Source: Planctomycetia bacterium (GTDB taxonomy: Bacteria > Planctomycetota > Planctomycetia > Gemmatales > HRBIN36). From it: 64,000 nucleotides of DNA. The stretch's first letter is position 1; every line of letters begins with the position of its first letter. Position numbers and translations under genes: made by a program. This document shows, piece after piece, positions 8,829 to 17,011 of this stretch. Under the pieces are notes generated by a model, which searched no databases, had not been told where the DNA came from, and saw only the letters and a list, made by a program, of their open reading frames with translations. Location: assembly GCA_016795155.1 (NCBI GenBank), contig JAEUIE010000022.1:1-64000 (forward strand), given 5' to 3'.

Positions 8829-9845
8829 TTACTTCAGCATCGCCTTCACGGTCCCCAGATCAGTTACACTGCCTGCAGCCAGCGAAACGGTTTTCTGATC
8901 CCGCTTGCTGTAGCCGGGCAGATAACCTGTTTCATGCCAGACGATTACTTTGCGATTGCCCGCTGGAATGTTCTTGATCTCGAACTTGCCGTCTTTATCG
9001 GTTACGGCAAAGTAGGGATGATCGAAGCACCAGCCGAAGCCCTTCATCCACGGGTGTGAGCCACACGCTACCGACATGGCATTGGTTTCTGCATCGAGTT
9101 TGATGGTCTTCTCCGTTCCGGGCGGAATCTGAACATTCAAATCGTTCTTCAACCCCTTGATGACCACATTGTGTGCAACAGGGTCTGGATTCTTGGCAGT
9201 AATTTCCTGGCCAGCTCGGATGGCAAAAATGCGCGGTGTAAAGACACAGTAAGGCTGATCGAGCACGAACGGGGCAGGGGCCTTTTGATCAGGATGAACC
9301 GGTAATGTTTCGCCACGGTCCGGAGCGATGAATACTACCACGCCTGCTAGTCCCTTGTTGCTGGGGTTCACGTCCCAGACTTTATCTGTGAGTGCACCTT
9401 TCGCCAGGCAATGAGCCTGATCAGAAGTGACTTTGGATTCTTCTGCCTTGGGAATCACATCGCCGGCGAATACCACCTGTCCCTTGAGGGTGGCCCAACC
9501 TTCGGCAGCAGCAACATGGGCAGGAGCGATCGTGGTTACGACCGGCTTTGCAGTAGTAGATGGTGTGGCATCCTCACAGCATTCGTCAGATATAGTTTTG
9601 TTGGTGGAAGACACCAGGGTTGCAGCACGGGAGTTTTTGGAGCAGCAGTTGGGTGTCGTGCTTGCAGTTACGTCGGAAGCACAGCAATCGCTTTCATCTT
9701 GGATCACTTCAATCTGGGGCATCGAGCAGCAGGGTGTTTTCTGCTGACAGCTTTGGTAATACGAAGAAGCCTCCCAGCCGGTGTAGCCCAGGCAAGCTAG
9801 GCCAGCCAGCAACAATCCGGATTTTACAACGGGACAACAAAGCAT
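8829..9845 (-). CDS. Membrane-anchored, Cys-pair-rich cupredoxin-like protein, 338 aa
   Basis: An N-terminal hydrophobic anchor (about residues 8-24) is followed by a flexible segment holding four Cys-Cys pairs at about 39-40, 54-55, 67-68 and 89-90, plus CC at 3-4. A globular region follows, resembling the methylamine-utilisation/blue-copper family. Candidate type-1 copper ligands are visible: His in DPVAHNVVI, then Cys, His and Met in ACGSHPWM. The C terminus looks like a carboxypeptidase-regulatory-type beta domain (GKFEIKNIPAGNRKVIVWHE). The ATG at 9845 has GGAG 7 nt upstream. Likely roles are copper binding or electron transfer outside the cytoplasmic membrane. The CC-repeat segment is unusual for the family. 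Confidence 0.72.
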   Translation of the reverse strand: MLCCPVVKSGLLLAGLACLGYTGWEASSYYQSCQQKTPCCSMPQIEVIQDESDCCASDVTASTTPNCCSKNSRAATLVSSTNKTISDECCEDATPSTTAKPVVTTIAPAHVAAAEGWATLKGQVVFAGDVIPKAEESKVTSDQAHCLAKGALTDKVWDVNPSNKGLAGVVVFIAPDRGETLPVHPDQKAPAPFVLDQPYCVFTPRIFAIRAGQEITAKNPDPVAHNVVIKGLKNDLNVQIPPGTEKTIKLDAETNAMSVACGSHPWMKGFGWCFDHPYFAVTDKDGKFEIKNIPAGNRKVIVWHETGYLPGYSKRDQKTVSLAAGSVTDLGTVKAMLK

Positions 9846-10035
9846 GGTGCAACTCCAGATGGAGGGTTTTGATACCACGGTATTGTAGCATTGGTGGTGG
9901 GATTGCAAAGCCAATGAAGGCATACAGCAAAAGGATAATCCGAATTACCTGTTAATGTTTTATGCCGTTGGCAGTACTCAAAAATAGCCAACTCCTGATG
10001 TTTCAGGAGTTCACCATTTATCTTCTGAGGTTGAC

Positions 10036-10821
10036 ATGTTTATTTCAGCGAGATTGTTGTGTCTTGGTATACTTCTTGTCGGGTTAATGTCTGGTGCAAA
10101 AGTTCTGGCAGCAGATGTACCCAATCTGCGTGGTACCTACACCGGAGTACTGCTGGATACCGCAAGCCGAACCGTTCGTGGTGTGTCCATTCCGTACATC
10201 GAGCAAGACAGCTTGCGTCGTCTGTCAGGCGACATGATCATTGATGGCACCAGCAATACCCGCTTTCCCATTGCAGGCACGGTGGCGGCCAGCGGCGTTT
10301 GCACCTGCATCGGCCGCAGTGGCGAAACCAGCCTGGTGTATCAGGCTCAATGGGAGAAACTGGGCAATGGAGCAGGCGGCTTGTTTGGCTCAGCATCGTT
10401 TCAGTCGCCATCACTGAAAAGCAACGGCACACTGTTTCTGTTCCGACCGATGACGGCTGGTACTTTACCCAAACCACAGGTACTGGGCAATTATGAAGGC
10501 AGCTTTCGCAGCACGATAACAGGGGTGACAGGTTCGCTCGCAGCTCAAATCACCGATGGTACCAGTAACACATTCACCGTAAATCTGGCAATGACCAACG
10601 GCCGAATCACAACTCCATATGTCTGTGCAGGAGATGTGGCATCTGATGGTTTATTCGTGGGTATGGGTGTCAGTGCTGACGGCAGCGTTGCCATCATCCG
10701 TGGCTACATTGAGCAGGATAACCTGCGTGGAGGTCTGCAACTGATCGGCGAAGTTCAGATTAAATCAGCGGCAGGCAGACCACTCGATACACAATCCATT
10801 ATTGCCATTCTGATTGGGTGA
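10036..10821 (+). CDS. Secreted protein with an internal duplication, 261 aa, unknown function
   Basis: A signal peptide (ARLLCLGILLVGLMSGAKVLAA) precedes a beta-rich mature protein. The motifs DGTSNT (residues 70-75 and 174-179) and YIEQD-x-LR (54-61 and about 224-231) each occur twice, as do GTYTG/GNYEG openings. The protein therefore seems built from two related halves, with the YIEQD motif swapped relative to DGTSNT. Three cysteines are present (CTC near 89-91 and VC near 197). I do not recognise the family. A strong hairpin terminator follows, and no neighbour is close enough to suggest an operon. Confidence 0.75.
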   Translation: MFISARLLCLGILLVGLMSGAKVLAADVPNLRGTYTGVLLDTASRTVRGVSIPYIEQDSLRRLSGDMIIDGTSNTRFPIAGTVAASGVCTCIGRSGETSLVYQAQWEKLGNGAGGLFGSASFQSPSLKSNGTLFLFRPMTAGTLPKPQVLGNYEGSFRSTITGVTGSLAAQITDGTSNTFTVNLAMTNGRITTPYVCAGDVASDGLFVGMGVSADGSVAIIRGYIEQDNLRGGLQLIGEVQIKSAAGRPLDTQSIIAILIG

Positions 10822-10833
10822 GAAAAACACAAA

Positions 10834-10894
10834 GAGCCACGACTCCTAACAGTTGCCTCTCCCAACAACTGAACGAGTCGTGGCTCCAGGTTTT
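10834..10894 (+). terminator. Intrinsic terminator with a 12-bp perfect stem
   Basis: GAGCCACGACTC (10834-10845) pairs with GAGTCGTGGCTC (10875-10886). The long loop contains a second small stem (CAGTTG/CAACTG), and a short T run (TTTTG) follows. Confidence 0.7.
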
Positions 10895-11171
10895 GCTCAA
10901 TCAGGCACATGTTGTCAGTCAGGCCTCTCCCTCCTGAAAGCCAACATGGTCCGTGATCGATGCTAACTCTTAAAGCACCCGCCGTGCCAAAGTTTATTTA
11001 ATCAGTACTATTAACTATATGATTGGCATAAGTCATTAAATACAAATAACATATGTTGTTTGAATTCAACACGATTACAATGTTGTCTTTGCCTTTTTTC
11101 ACATCAATTCTGCCTGTTTGTTAGGCAACCTGCCCGGATTACGGTCAATCCAAGCAGGTAATCTCAGCGAA
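10895..11171. other. AT-rich intergenic stretch, no gene seen
   Basis: This stretch contains runs such as TTTATTTAATCAGTACTATTAACTATATG and no open frame with coding character. It lies between the terminator of the secreted protein and the 3' end of the ABC permease, so no promoter is needed here for either neighbour. A small unannotated RNA cannot be excluded. Confidence 0.5.
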
Positions 11172-12236
11172 TTATTGCCAGCGGAAAATTCTCAGAGCAA
11201 TGGCAAACGTCACGAGACCCCACAGCAGTAATCCTAAAAGTTTCCAGCTTATATCTATCAGCCCGGCTGATTCATTCATCACCGCACGAAGCGCATCATT
11301 CAGAAGAGTCAATGGCAGTGCCCGGATGAACGGTTGCACTGCTTCAGGGTAACGATCTGCACTGAAGAAGACTCCGCTGAGCACCCACATCGGCAACATC
11401 ACCAGGTTCATCAGACCTGAGGCGGCTTCCAGCGTCTTGGCCCGGCTGCCTACCAATAACCCGATGCCGGAGAACGTTATTCCACCAATGACAATGCACA
11501 ATACCACCAGAAGAAAACTGCCCTGTATGCGTACATCGAATATGAAATAGGAAAAAATCAGCAGCATCAAAACTTCAGGCAGCATGAATAAGAAACGGCT
11601 CGTCATGATGGCGAGCAGGAAATCGGCCCGGCGCATAGGCGTAGCCAGGAAGCGTTTGAGTAACTTTCTCAGCCGCATATCAACGATGGCAAACCCCACG
11701 CCGAACATGCCTCCACCCATCAGCCCCATGCCCAGCAGGCCTGGCACCAGGAAGTCGATATACCTGCCTCCTCGTTCATTAAACACATGCGTTACATGCG
11801 TCATGGAATCCTTACGGCCTTTCGCCTTCTGCAATACATCGTCTACAGCTTTCTCCGCCAGGCTGCTTTCCGGGCGTAACGGGTCAGAGAGATATGCCAC
11901 CTCAACACCATTCGGCTGACCCGATTGAATCACCAAACTGGTTTTTCCTGTTCGCAACCGTTTTTTACAATCCTCAAATGGCGCTCGATGCAGTTTGAAC
12001 CGCTCACCTTCTGCCTTCAATGCTGCTTCAACAAACGATGCATGCGGCCCCTCTTCGATATCCACCAGGTATAGTTCATCAGCTTTCTTTTCACGGAAGG
12101 CAATGCCCAGTACCAGCGTCATGAGCAAGGGAAAGCCGTACACCCAGAAAACAGCCTCGGGTTCCCGCAAAAACTCGCGTAAACGTGCCAAAGTCAGTTG
12201 TTTGAACGGTTCCCAGCGTGATGCAGCAGTATTCAC
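11172..12236 (-). CDS. ABC-2 type transporter permease, 354 aa
   Basis: The membrane subunit of an ABC-2 exporter. It has an N-terminal helix (AVFWVYGFPLLMTLVLGIAF), a large extracytoplasmic loop of about 130 residues, then five hydrophobic helices in the C-terminal half (including the LVPGLLGMGLMGGGMFGVGF segment), the usual plan for ABC-2/DrrB-NodJ-like permeases. Its GTG start overlaps the TGA of the ATPase gene by 4 bases (GTGA), so the two are translationally coupled. The substrate cannot be told from sequence; drugs, lipids and polysaccharides are all exported by this family. Confidence 0.88.
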   Translation of the reverse strand: MNTAASRWEPFKQLTLARLREFLREPEAVFWVYGFPLLMTLVLGIAFREKKADELYLVDIEEGPHASFVEAALKAEGERFKLHRAPFEDCKKRLRTGKTSLVIQSGQPNGVEVAYLSDPLRPESSLAEKAVDDVLQKAKGRKDSMTHVTHVFNERGGRYIDFLVPGLLGMGLMGGGMFGVGFAIVDMRLRKLLKRFLATPMRRADFLLAIMTSRFLFMLPEVLMLLIFSYFIFDVRIQGSFLLVVLCIVIGGITFSGIGLLVGSRAKTLEAASGLMNLVMLPMWVLSGVFFSADRYPEAVQPFIRALPLTLLNDALRAVMNESAGLIDISWKLLGLLLWGLVTFAIALRIFRWQ

Positions 12237-13183
12237 GAGTTGGCTCCTTCATCACGCAGGTGTCTGCCGGTGAGTTTCACGAAAACATCTTCCAGGGTAG
12301 CCGTGTGTGTTGCCAGGCTGGTGACCTGACGCTGATTCTGCCTGGTCCACTCGAGCAGCGCAGGCAAGGCGACATGCACTTCTTTCACCACCATGGTGAA
12401 CCGCTGGCCTTCCCGTCTCACTTCCGTTGATGCAGGTATGGTCTTCAGCGATTCCAGATCACTTTCCTGATGCACATCAAACTCAAATTCGAGAACGTGC
12501 CCGCCCCCGAGTTCATCTATGAGTTGCCTTGGCTTTCCCAAAGCTATCATCTTGCCATGATCAACTACGCCGACCCGGTCACAGAGCTTTTCTGCCTCAT
12601 CCATGTAATGGGTAGTAATCAGGATAGTTTTGCCTCGGTCTTTATACCCTTGAATGATGTCCCAAAGTTGTCTTCTTGATTGGGGATCAAGGCCAGTAGT
12701 TGGTTCATCGAGAAAAAGCAGATCAGGCTGGCCAACGATGGCACAGGCAACTGCCAGCCGTTGTTTCTGTCCGCCTGAAAGTTTCCCCACCCAGGTTTTC
12801 ACCTTTTCCTGCAGGCTGACTGCCTGGATGGCCTCATCCGGTGGCGTGCCGTTGGCGTAAAAGCTGCGAAACAATTGAACTGTCTCGCCCACGCTCAACT
12901 TTTCAGAAAGTTTAGTTTCCTGCAGTGAGATGCCAATGCGTTCGCGAATGCTGGTGCCATGCTGTTTCCAGGTCATGCCCAGCACTTCAACTTCTCCGCT
13001 GGTGGGTTCCAGCAGGCCTTCCAGAATTTCAATCGTGGTGGTTTTGCCTGCTCCATTGGGGCCTAAGAGGCCAAAACATTCCCCCGATTCTATCTCCAGG
13101 TCCAGCCCTCGTACCGCTTCCACCGGCGGTTTGGCAGGGTAAGTCTTCTTGAGGCCCTGACAACGTATCGCAACAGACCTCAT
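12233..13183 (-). CDS. ABC-2 type transporter ATP-binding subunit, 316 aa
   Basis: The ATPase partner of the downstream permease. Walker A is GLLGPNGAGKTTT, the signature is LSGGQKQRLAVA, Walker B is LLFLDEPTTGLD, and the H-loop lies in ILITTHYMDEAE. The C-terminal 80 residues form the extension usual in the CcmA/NodI/DrrA group (LEDVFVKLTGRHLRD). The ATG has AGGAG 6 nt upstream. It is the first gene of a two-gene minus-strand operon. Confidence 0.93.
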   Translation of the reverse strand: MRSVAIRCQGLKKTYPAKPPVEAVRGLDLEIESGECFGLLGPNGAGKTTTIEILEGLLEPTSGEVEVLGMTWKQHGTSIRERIGISLQETKLSEKLSVGETVQLFRSFYANGTPPDEAIQAVSLQEKVKTWVGKLSGGQKQRLAVACAIVGQPDLLFLDEPTTGLDPQSRRQLWDIIQGYKDRGKTILITTHYMDEAEKLCDRVGVVDHGKMIALGKPRQLIDELGGGHVLEFEFDVHQESDLESLKTIPASTEVRREGQRFTMVVKEVHVALPALLEWTRQNQRQVTSLATHTATLEDVFVKLTGRHLRDEGANS

Positions 13184-13365
13184 GGAAGACTCCTGGAGTG
13201 GTAGGGAGTTATTCAGCCAACTGGAGAGAATCTCGATATATTGCAGGTTCGCGAGATTCAGACGGAAGCGACAAGCCGCCTCATTTTTGTAGGAATTGTT
13301 CGGTTCTCATGAAAACACATTTCTCCGACTTTTGCATAAAAATGATGAAATTACCTGTTTTGAAC

Positions 13366-13393
13366 TTTGCAATCATGCTCAATCTGCTATAAG
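13366..13393 (+). promoter_or_regulatory. Possible sigma-70-type promoter
   Basis: TTTGCA and TATAAG are separated by 16 bp, about 60 bp before the start of the next secreted protein. This is a weak pattern match in an AT-rich intergenic region. Confidence 0.25.
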
Positions 13394-13452
13394 TTCTTAT
13401 GAGAGAGACAGTTTATCTATCTTTCATAGGTTCACCGACAGGAAAGGGACCC

Positions 13453-14013
13453 ATGAACAAGACATCATTCGTTCGTAAAATCCTCACCACTGCTTTGGTA
13501 CTCGTGGCACTGCTTCCGGTACCCGCTTTGGCTATTACTTTTCTGGGTGGCTGGCAGTTCTTCGCCACACATCCCGGTATTACTTCCCAAACATTCACTG
13601 ATGACTTTAACAACTACGGCCTGACGATCAGCATGGGTGCTGTTGCAGCTCCTTCCGGCGTCACCAAGGTTTCTGTCACTGCTATTCGTGATTTCCGTGT
13701 TACCGATCCCAGCGAACTGGTTCGCATCAGTCACAGCTTCGGTAGCTACATTCAGGATGGCAGCATCAACGTCAACGTTTCCATTCAACGATACGGCGTG
13801 GCGAATGATCCGTTCAATTTCCCGCCCTACAGCTTTATTACTCAGAATCCTGCACTGCAATACAATCCTTCGCTGAACGATTTCTTCAAACAGAACACTC
13901 TCGCAGCAGCTACCTACCGCATGGCGGTTACCATTACCTACACTCGCTCTGGTGCTACCACCTCATCATGGAACAATTCTTCGCCTCACGTTTTCAATTT
14001 CCGTGGTGTATAA
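13453..14013 (+). CDS. Small secreted protein, 186 aa, unknown function
   Basis: A signal peptide (about residues 8-27, ending VPALA) precedes a beta-rich, aromatic protein with no cysteines and no sorting tail. The ATG at 13453 is chosen because a purine-rich GGAAAGGG lies 5 nt upstream; the frame is open further upstream without a ribosome site. It stands alone between the ABC operon (divergent) and the O-antigen ligase gene, and has its own terminator. I do not recognise the family. Confidence 0.75.
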   Translation: MNKTSFVRKILTTALVLVALLPVPALAITFLGGWQFFATHPGITSQTFTDDFNNYGLTISMGAVAAPSGVTKVSVTAIRDFRVTDPSELVRISHSFGSYIQDGSINVNVSIQRYGVANDPFNFPPYSFITQNPALQYNPSLNDFFKQNTLAAATYRMAVTITYTRSGATTSSWNNSSPHVFNFRGV

Positions 14014-14035
14014 GAATTCCTGATTGATCCATTTC

Positions 14036-14074
14036 ACTACCCGGCTAGCTTACTGCTATCCGGGTAGTTTTGTT
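14036..14074 (+). terminator. Intrinsic terminator
   Basis: ACTACCCGG (14036-14044) pairs with CCGGGTAGT (14060-14068), followed by TTTGTTTTC. Confidence 0.8.
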
Positions 14075-14093
14075 TTCATAACGTAACGAAATC

Positions 14094-16859
14094 ATGAATC
14101 GACAATCTCGCACTACCATACAGCCCTCGCCAAGCCTGCTGCATCGGGTGGATTTGGTACTCGATGGACTCATGGAATTGGTACTGCTGGCTATCGTGCT
14201 CATCACGCCTTGGCTGTTCGGGGGCTACCACAATTATTTCCAGCATCTGGCCTGTGCAGGGCTGTCGATTGCGCTTGTTCTCTGGGCCATCAAGCAGATC
14301 ATTCACTGGCAGCTCAAACTGCATTTCTGCATTGCATCACTGCTGCTGGTCGTGTTGTTTGTAGTTTCGTCTTTCAGTTTGCTATCGTTACCTCCTGCAA
14401 CACTGAAATCCATCTCGCCTGAGGTAGCATCGTGGTATCAGAAGTTTCTCCCCCGTCAGCAGGAACAGATGGAGCAGGGGGGAATCAATGAGCCTGCACC
14501 ATTCCCTCCCGGCACTACTCTCAGCATTTACCCCGGTGCAACACAGCAGGCACTGCTGGAACTGCTGGCTGTCATGGTGGTCTTCCTCCTGGTTCGGCAT
14601 AGCCTGGCCGATCCTGAGCGGTTCAAGCGATTTGCCTGGGCCATGGTTATCAATGGTTGCCTGCTTTCCATCTTCGCACTGTTGCAGAAACTTCGAGCAA
14701 CGGGGAACACCATCTACGGAATCGGTGTTGCCGGTGAACCGTTCGGTCCGTTCATCAACCGCAATCATTTCGCAACCTATGTGAATATCTGCATTTTCCT
14801 GGGGCTGGGCCTGTTTATCAGCCAGATGCGCAGCCGGAAAACGCAATACCGAACTGGCATGGATGGGCAGCGGCAGCCCATCAGCTACAGCACGGATAGT
14901 TGGAGTGAAATCCTGCAGCACCCGATCGCCATGTGGCTGCTGATTCCCATTGCCACCTGCATGACTGGTGTGCTGGCCAGCCTTTCGCGTGGCGGTATTC
15001 TGGCCCTGGTTTCCGGTTTGGCCCTTACCCTGTTAATCTGGCGGCGACGGGCAGGTGGCAGAAATCTCGCTGCCTTGATTCTGATTCCAGTACTGGCCAT
15101 GGGTATCCTTGCCTGGTTTGGCGCTTCGCCAACCATCGCCCGACTGGAACAGGAACAGGCTGTTGCGATGGAAGGCAGGTTCAGCATCTGGCAGTCGGCA
15201 TGGGAAATCGGCAGGAATTTCCCCCTGATGGGGACTGGTTTTGGCACCTTTACCCACGTGGAACCAGTCTATCGCCCTGCCGGCGTTGATCAGATCATCG
15301 CTCATTTACATGCACACAATGAATATCTGGAAGCGTTTGCTGAAGGTGGCGTGTTGAGGCTGCTTATCACTCTGGCCCTGGTATGGCTGGTGCTGCGGGC
15401 TGGCTGGCTGGCTCTGCATCCACAATCTGGCATTCGCGATACCGGCATGATTCTCGGGGCCTGGGCTGCCTGTGTCACGGTGGCTCTACACAGTGTCGTT
15501 GAGTTTGGCATACATCTGCCTGCCATTGCCAGCGCTCTCGCCATGACGGGCGGATTCCTGCAGGCATTGTCCCGCAAACGACTCGACGATGGAGATACAG
15601 ACACCTTGATCCGAAGCAGGTTCCTCGGTTTGGGGCCGGTCATCGCAGCAGTCTTTGCTGGAACACTGGCACTTATCCTGTTCACCGGTTCCTGGCGATA
15701 CTGGCAAAGCGAGTGGTTCCGTGAGCGAGGCCTTCTTGCCATGCAGCAGGGCAAAGACAAAAACGATCTCGATGCCTTCCAGCGAGCCGTCGATCTTCTT
15801 GACATGGCCATTTATTGTGCACCGGCACATGCACGCGTTCGCATGGAACGCTACGAAGTGGAACAGCAGCGGCTCGTCAAAGTCGAGGAACATGCACGCA
15901 TTGACCTGAGCCGTCGGCTGACGGCACAGGCCCTTGTTCGTATTCCAACGAGTCTCACGGGCATGACAGTCATCCCGCTCGGTCTCTTTGCCGAGGATGC
16001 CCTGCTGCCATACCTGGTACAGGCCAGCATGGCGGAAGACTTGCGAAAATCGCATCAGACATCCTGGAATATGCAGGCACATCAAATCCGTACGGCCCGT
16101 AACTGTTGCCCGGTGCTGTGGAAACCGCACCTGGCGATCGCAGAGCACGTTCCGCCGGCCAACGCCACTCTGCAGGAGAAAGACCTTCAGCTTTACTGGA
16201 AGATCTGCGATAGCCTTTCAGCCTATCTTGATCGCATCAAGCTGTTGCAGCCACATCGTGCCGAAACCTGGTATCTGGCTGGTCAACTGGAATGGCTCAA
16301 CGGTCAGCGCGTTGCAGCCATCGCCAGCTGGCGTCGATGTCTCGAACTTTCCGATGAGTTTATCGCGCAGATTGTTATCAGTTGTCATCAGGATGCTCTC
16401 CAACCAGAAATGAGGTTGTCGCGGGAAGAGGTCATGACCCGTTTGCTGCCTCCTTCTTCCGCATCCCAACTGGTCAGTGCTGCCTGGGCGCTCCATCCTG
16501 AGGCCAAAGAGGTGGAAGCTCGCAAACCTTACATGGAACGGGCTATCGAACTGCTCGAAAAACGGGAAGATGTACTGTCCCCCGAAAACCAGTTTATCTA
16601 CGGCATGGCATTGTGGGGCGTGGATAAACGGGAACAGGGTTTGCAGAACCTGCTCATCGCCGTGCGTGCCAGGCCACTGCAGACCGAATGGCGACTCAAC
16701 CTCGGCCGGCTCTATTTTGAGCTAGAAAAGTACGCCGATGCCCGGGAACAGTTACAGATGGTGTTACGCCAACAGCAGGGCAACAAAATTGCTGAACTCT
16801 TGTTGCAAAAACTCGACGAACTTCAACGCCCCGGTACGAATAAGGATGTTAAAAGATAA
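14094..16859 (+). CDS. O-antigen ligase family membrane protein with C-terminal TPR region, 921 aa
   Basis: A polytopic protein of the Wzy/WaaL (O-antigen ligase/polymerase) superfamily. Many hydrophobic helices lie between residues about 25 and 530. The family's central loop is visible as FGPFINRNHFATYVN and, after the large extracytoplasmic loop, HLHAHNEYLEAFAEGG. After the last helix (about 515-535) roughly 380 residues form helical repeats of TPR character. Planctomycetes commonly carry this fused form. It should act at the cytoplasmic membrane, joining or polymerising lipid-linked glycans. No glycosyltransferase cluster is next to it, so the substrate is unknown. Confidence 0.82.
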   Translation: MNRQSRTTIQPSPSLLHRVDLVLDGLMELVLLAIVLITPWLFGGYHNYFQHLACAGLSIALVLWAIKQIIHWQLKLHFCIASLLLVVLFVVSSFSLLSLPPATLKSISPEVASWYQKFLPRQQEQMEQGGINEPAPFPPGTTLSIYPGATQQALLELLAVMVVFLLVRHSLADPERFKRFAWAMVINGCLLSIFALLQKLRATGNTIYGIGVAGEPFGPFINRNHFATYVNICIFLGLGLFISQMRSRKTQYRTGMDGQRQPISYSTDSWSEILQHPIAMWLLIPIATCMTGVLASLSRGGILALVSGLALTLLIWRRRAGGRNLAALILIPVLAMGILAWFGASPTIARLEQEQAVAMEGRFSIWQSAWEIGRNFPLMGTGFGTFTHVEPVYRPAGVDQIIAHLHAHNEYLEAFAEGGVLRLLITLALVWLVLRAGWLALHPQSGIRDTGMILGAWAACVTVALHSVVEFGIHLPAIASALAMTGGFLQALSRKRLDDGDTDTLIRSRFLGLGPVIAAVFAGTLALILFTGSWRYWQSEWFRERGLLAMQQGKDKNDLDAFQRAVDLLDMAIYCAPAHARVRMERYEVEQQRLVKVEEHARIDLSRRLTAQALVRIPTSLTGMTVIPLGLFAEDALLPYLVQASMAEDLRKSHQTSWNMQAHQIRTARNCCPVLWKPHLAIAEHVPPANATLQEKDLQLYWKICDSLSAYLDRIKLLQPHRAETWYLAGQLEWLNGQRVAAIASWRRCLELSDEFIAQIVISCHQDALQPEMRLSREEVMTRLLPPSSASQLVSAAWALHPEAKEVEARKPYMERAIELLEKREDVLSPENQFIYGMALWGVDKREQGLQNLLIAVRARPLQTEWRLNLGRLYFELEKYADAREQLQMVLRQQQGNKIAELLLQKLDELQRPGTNKDVKR

Positions 16860-17011
16860 AAGTCAGAACAAAACCTATTGATTATTTCGCCCTCACCTTT
16901 TCCCTGTGGATCCTCTTTTCTTATTCTGTAGCCCACGGGGTAGTCTGAGTTTATAATAACGATACCCATATTGCCAGCGTCGGGTGACGTTGGCCTGCTT
17001 ATGACTTCCGC

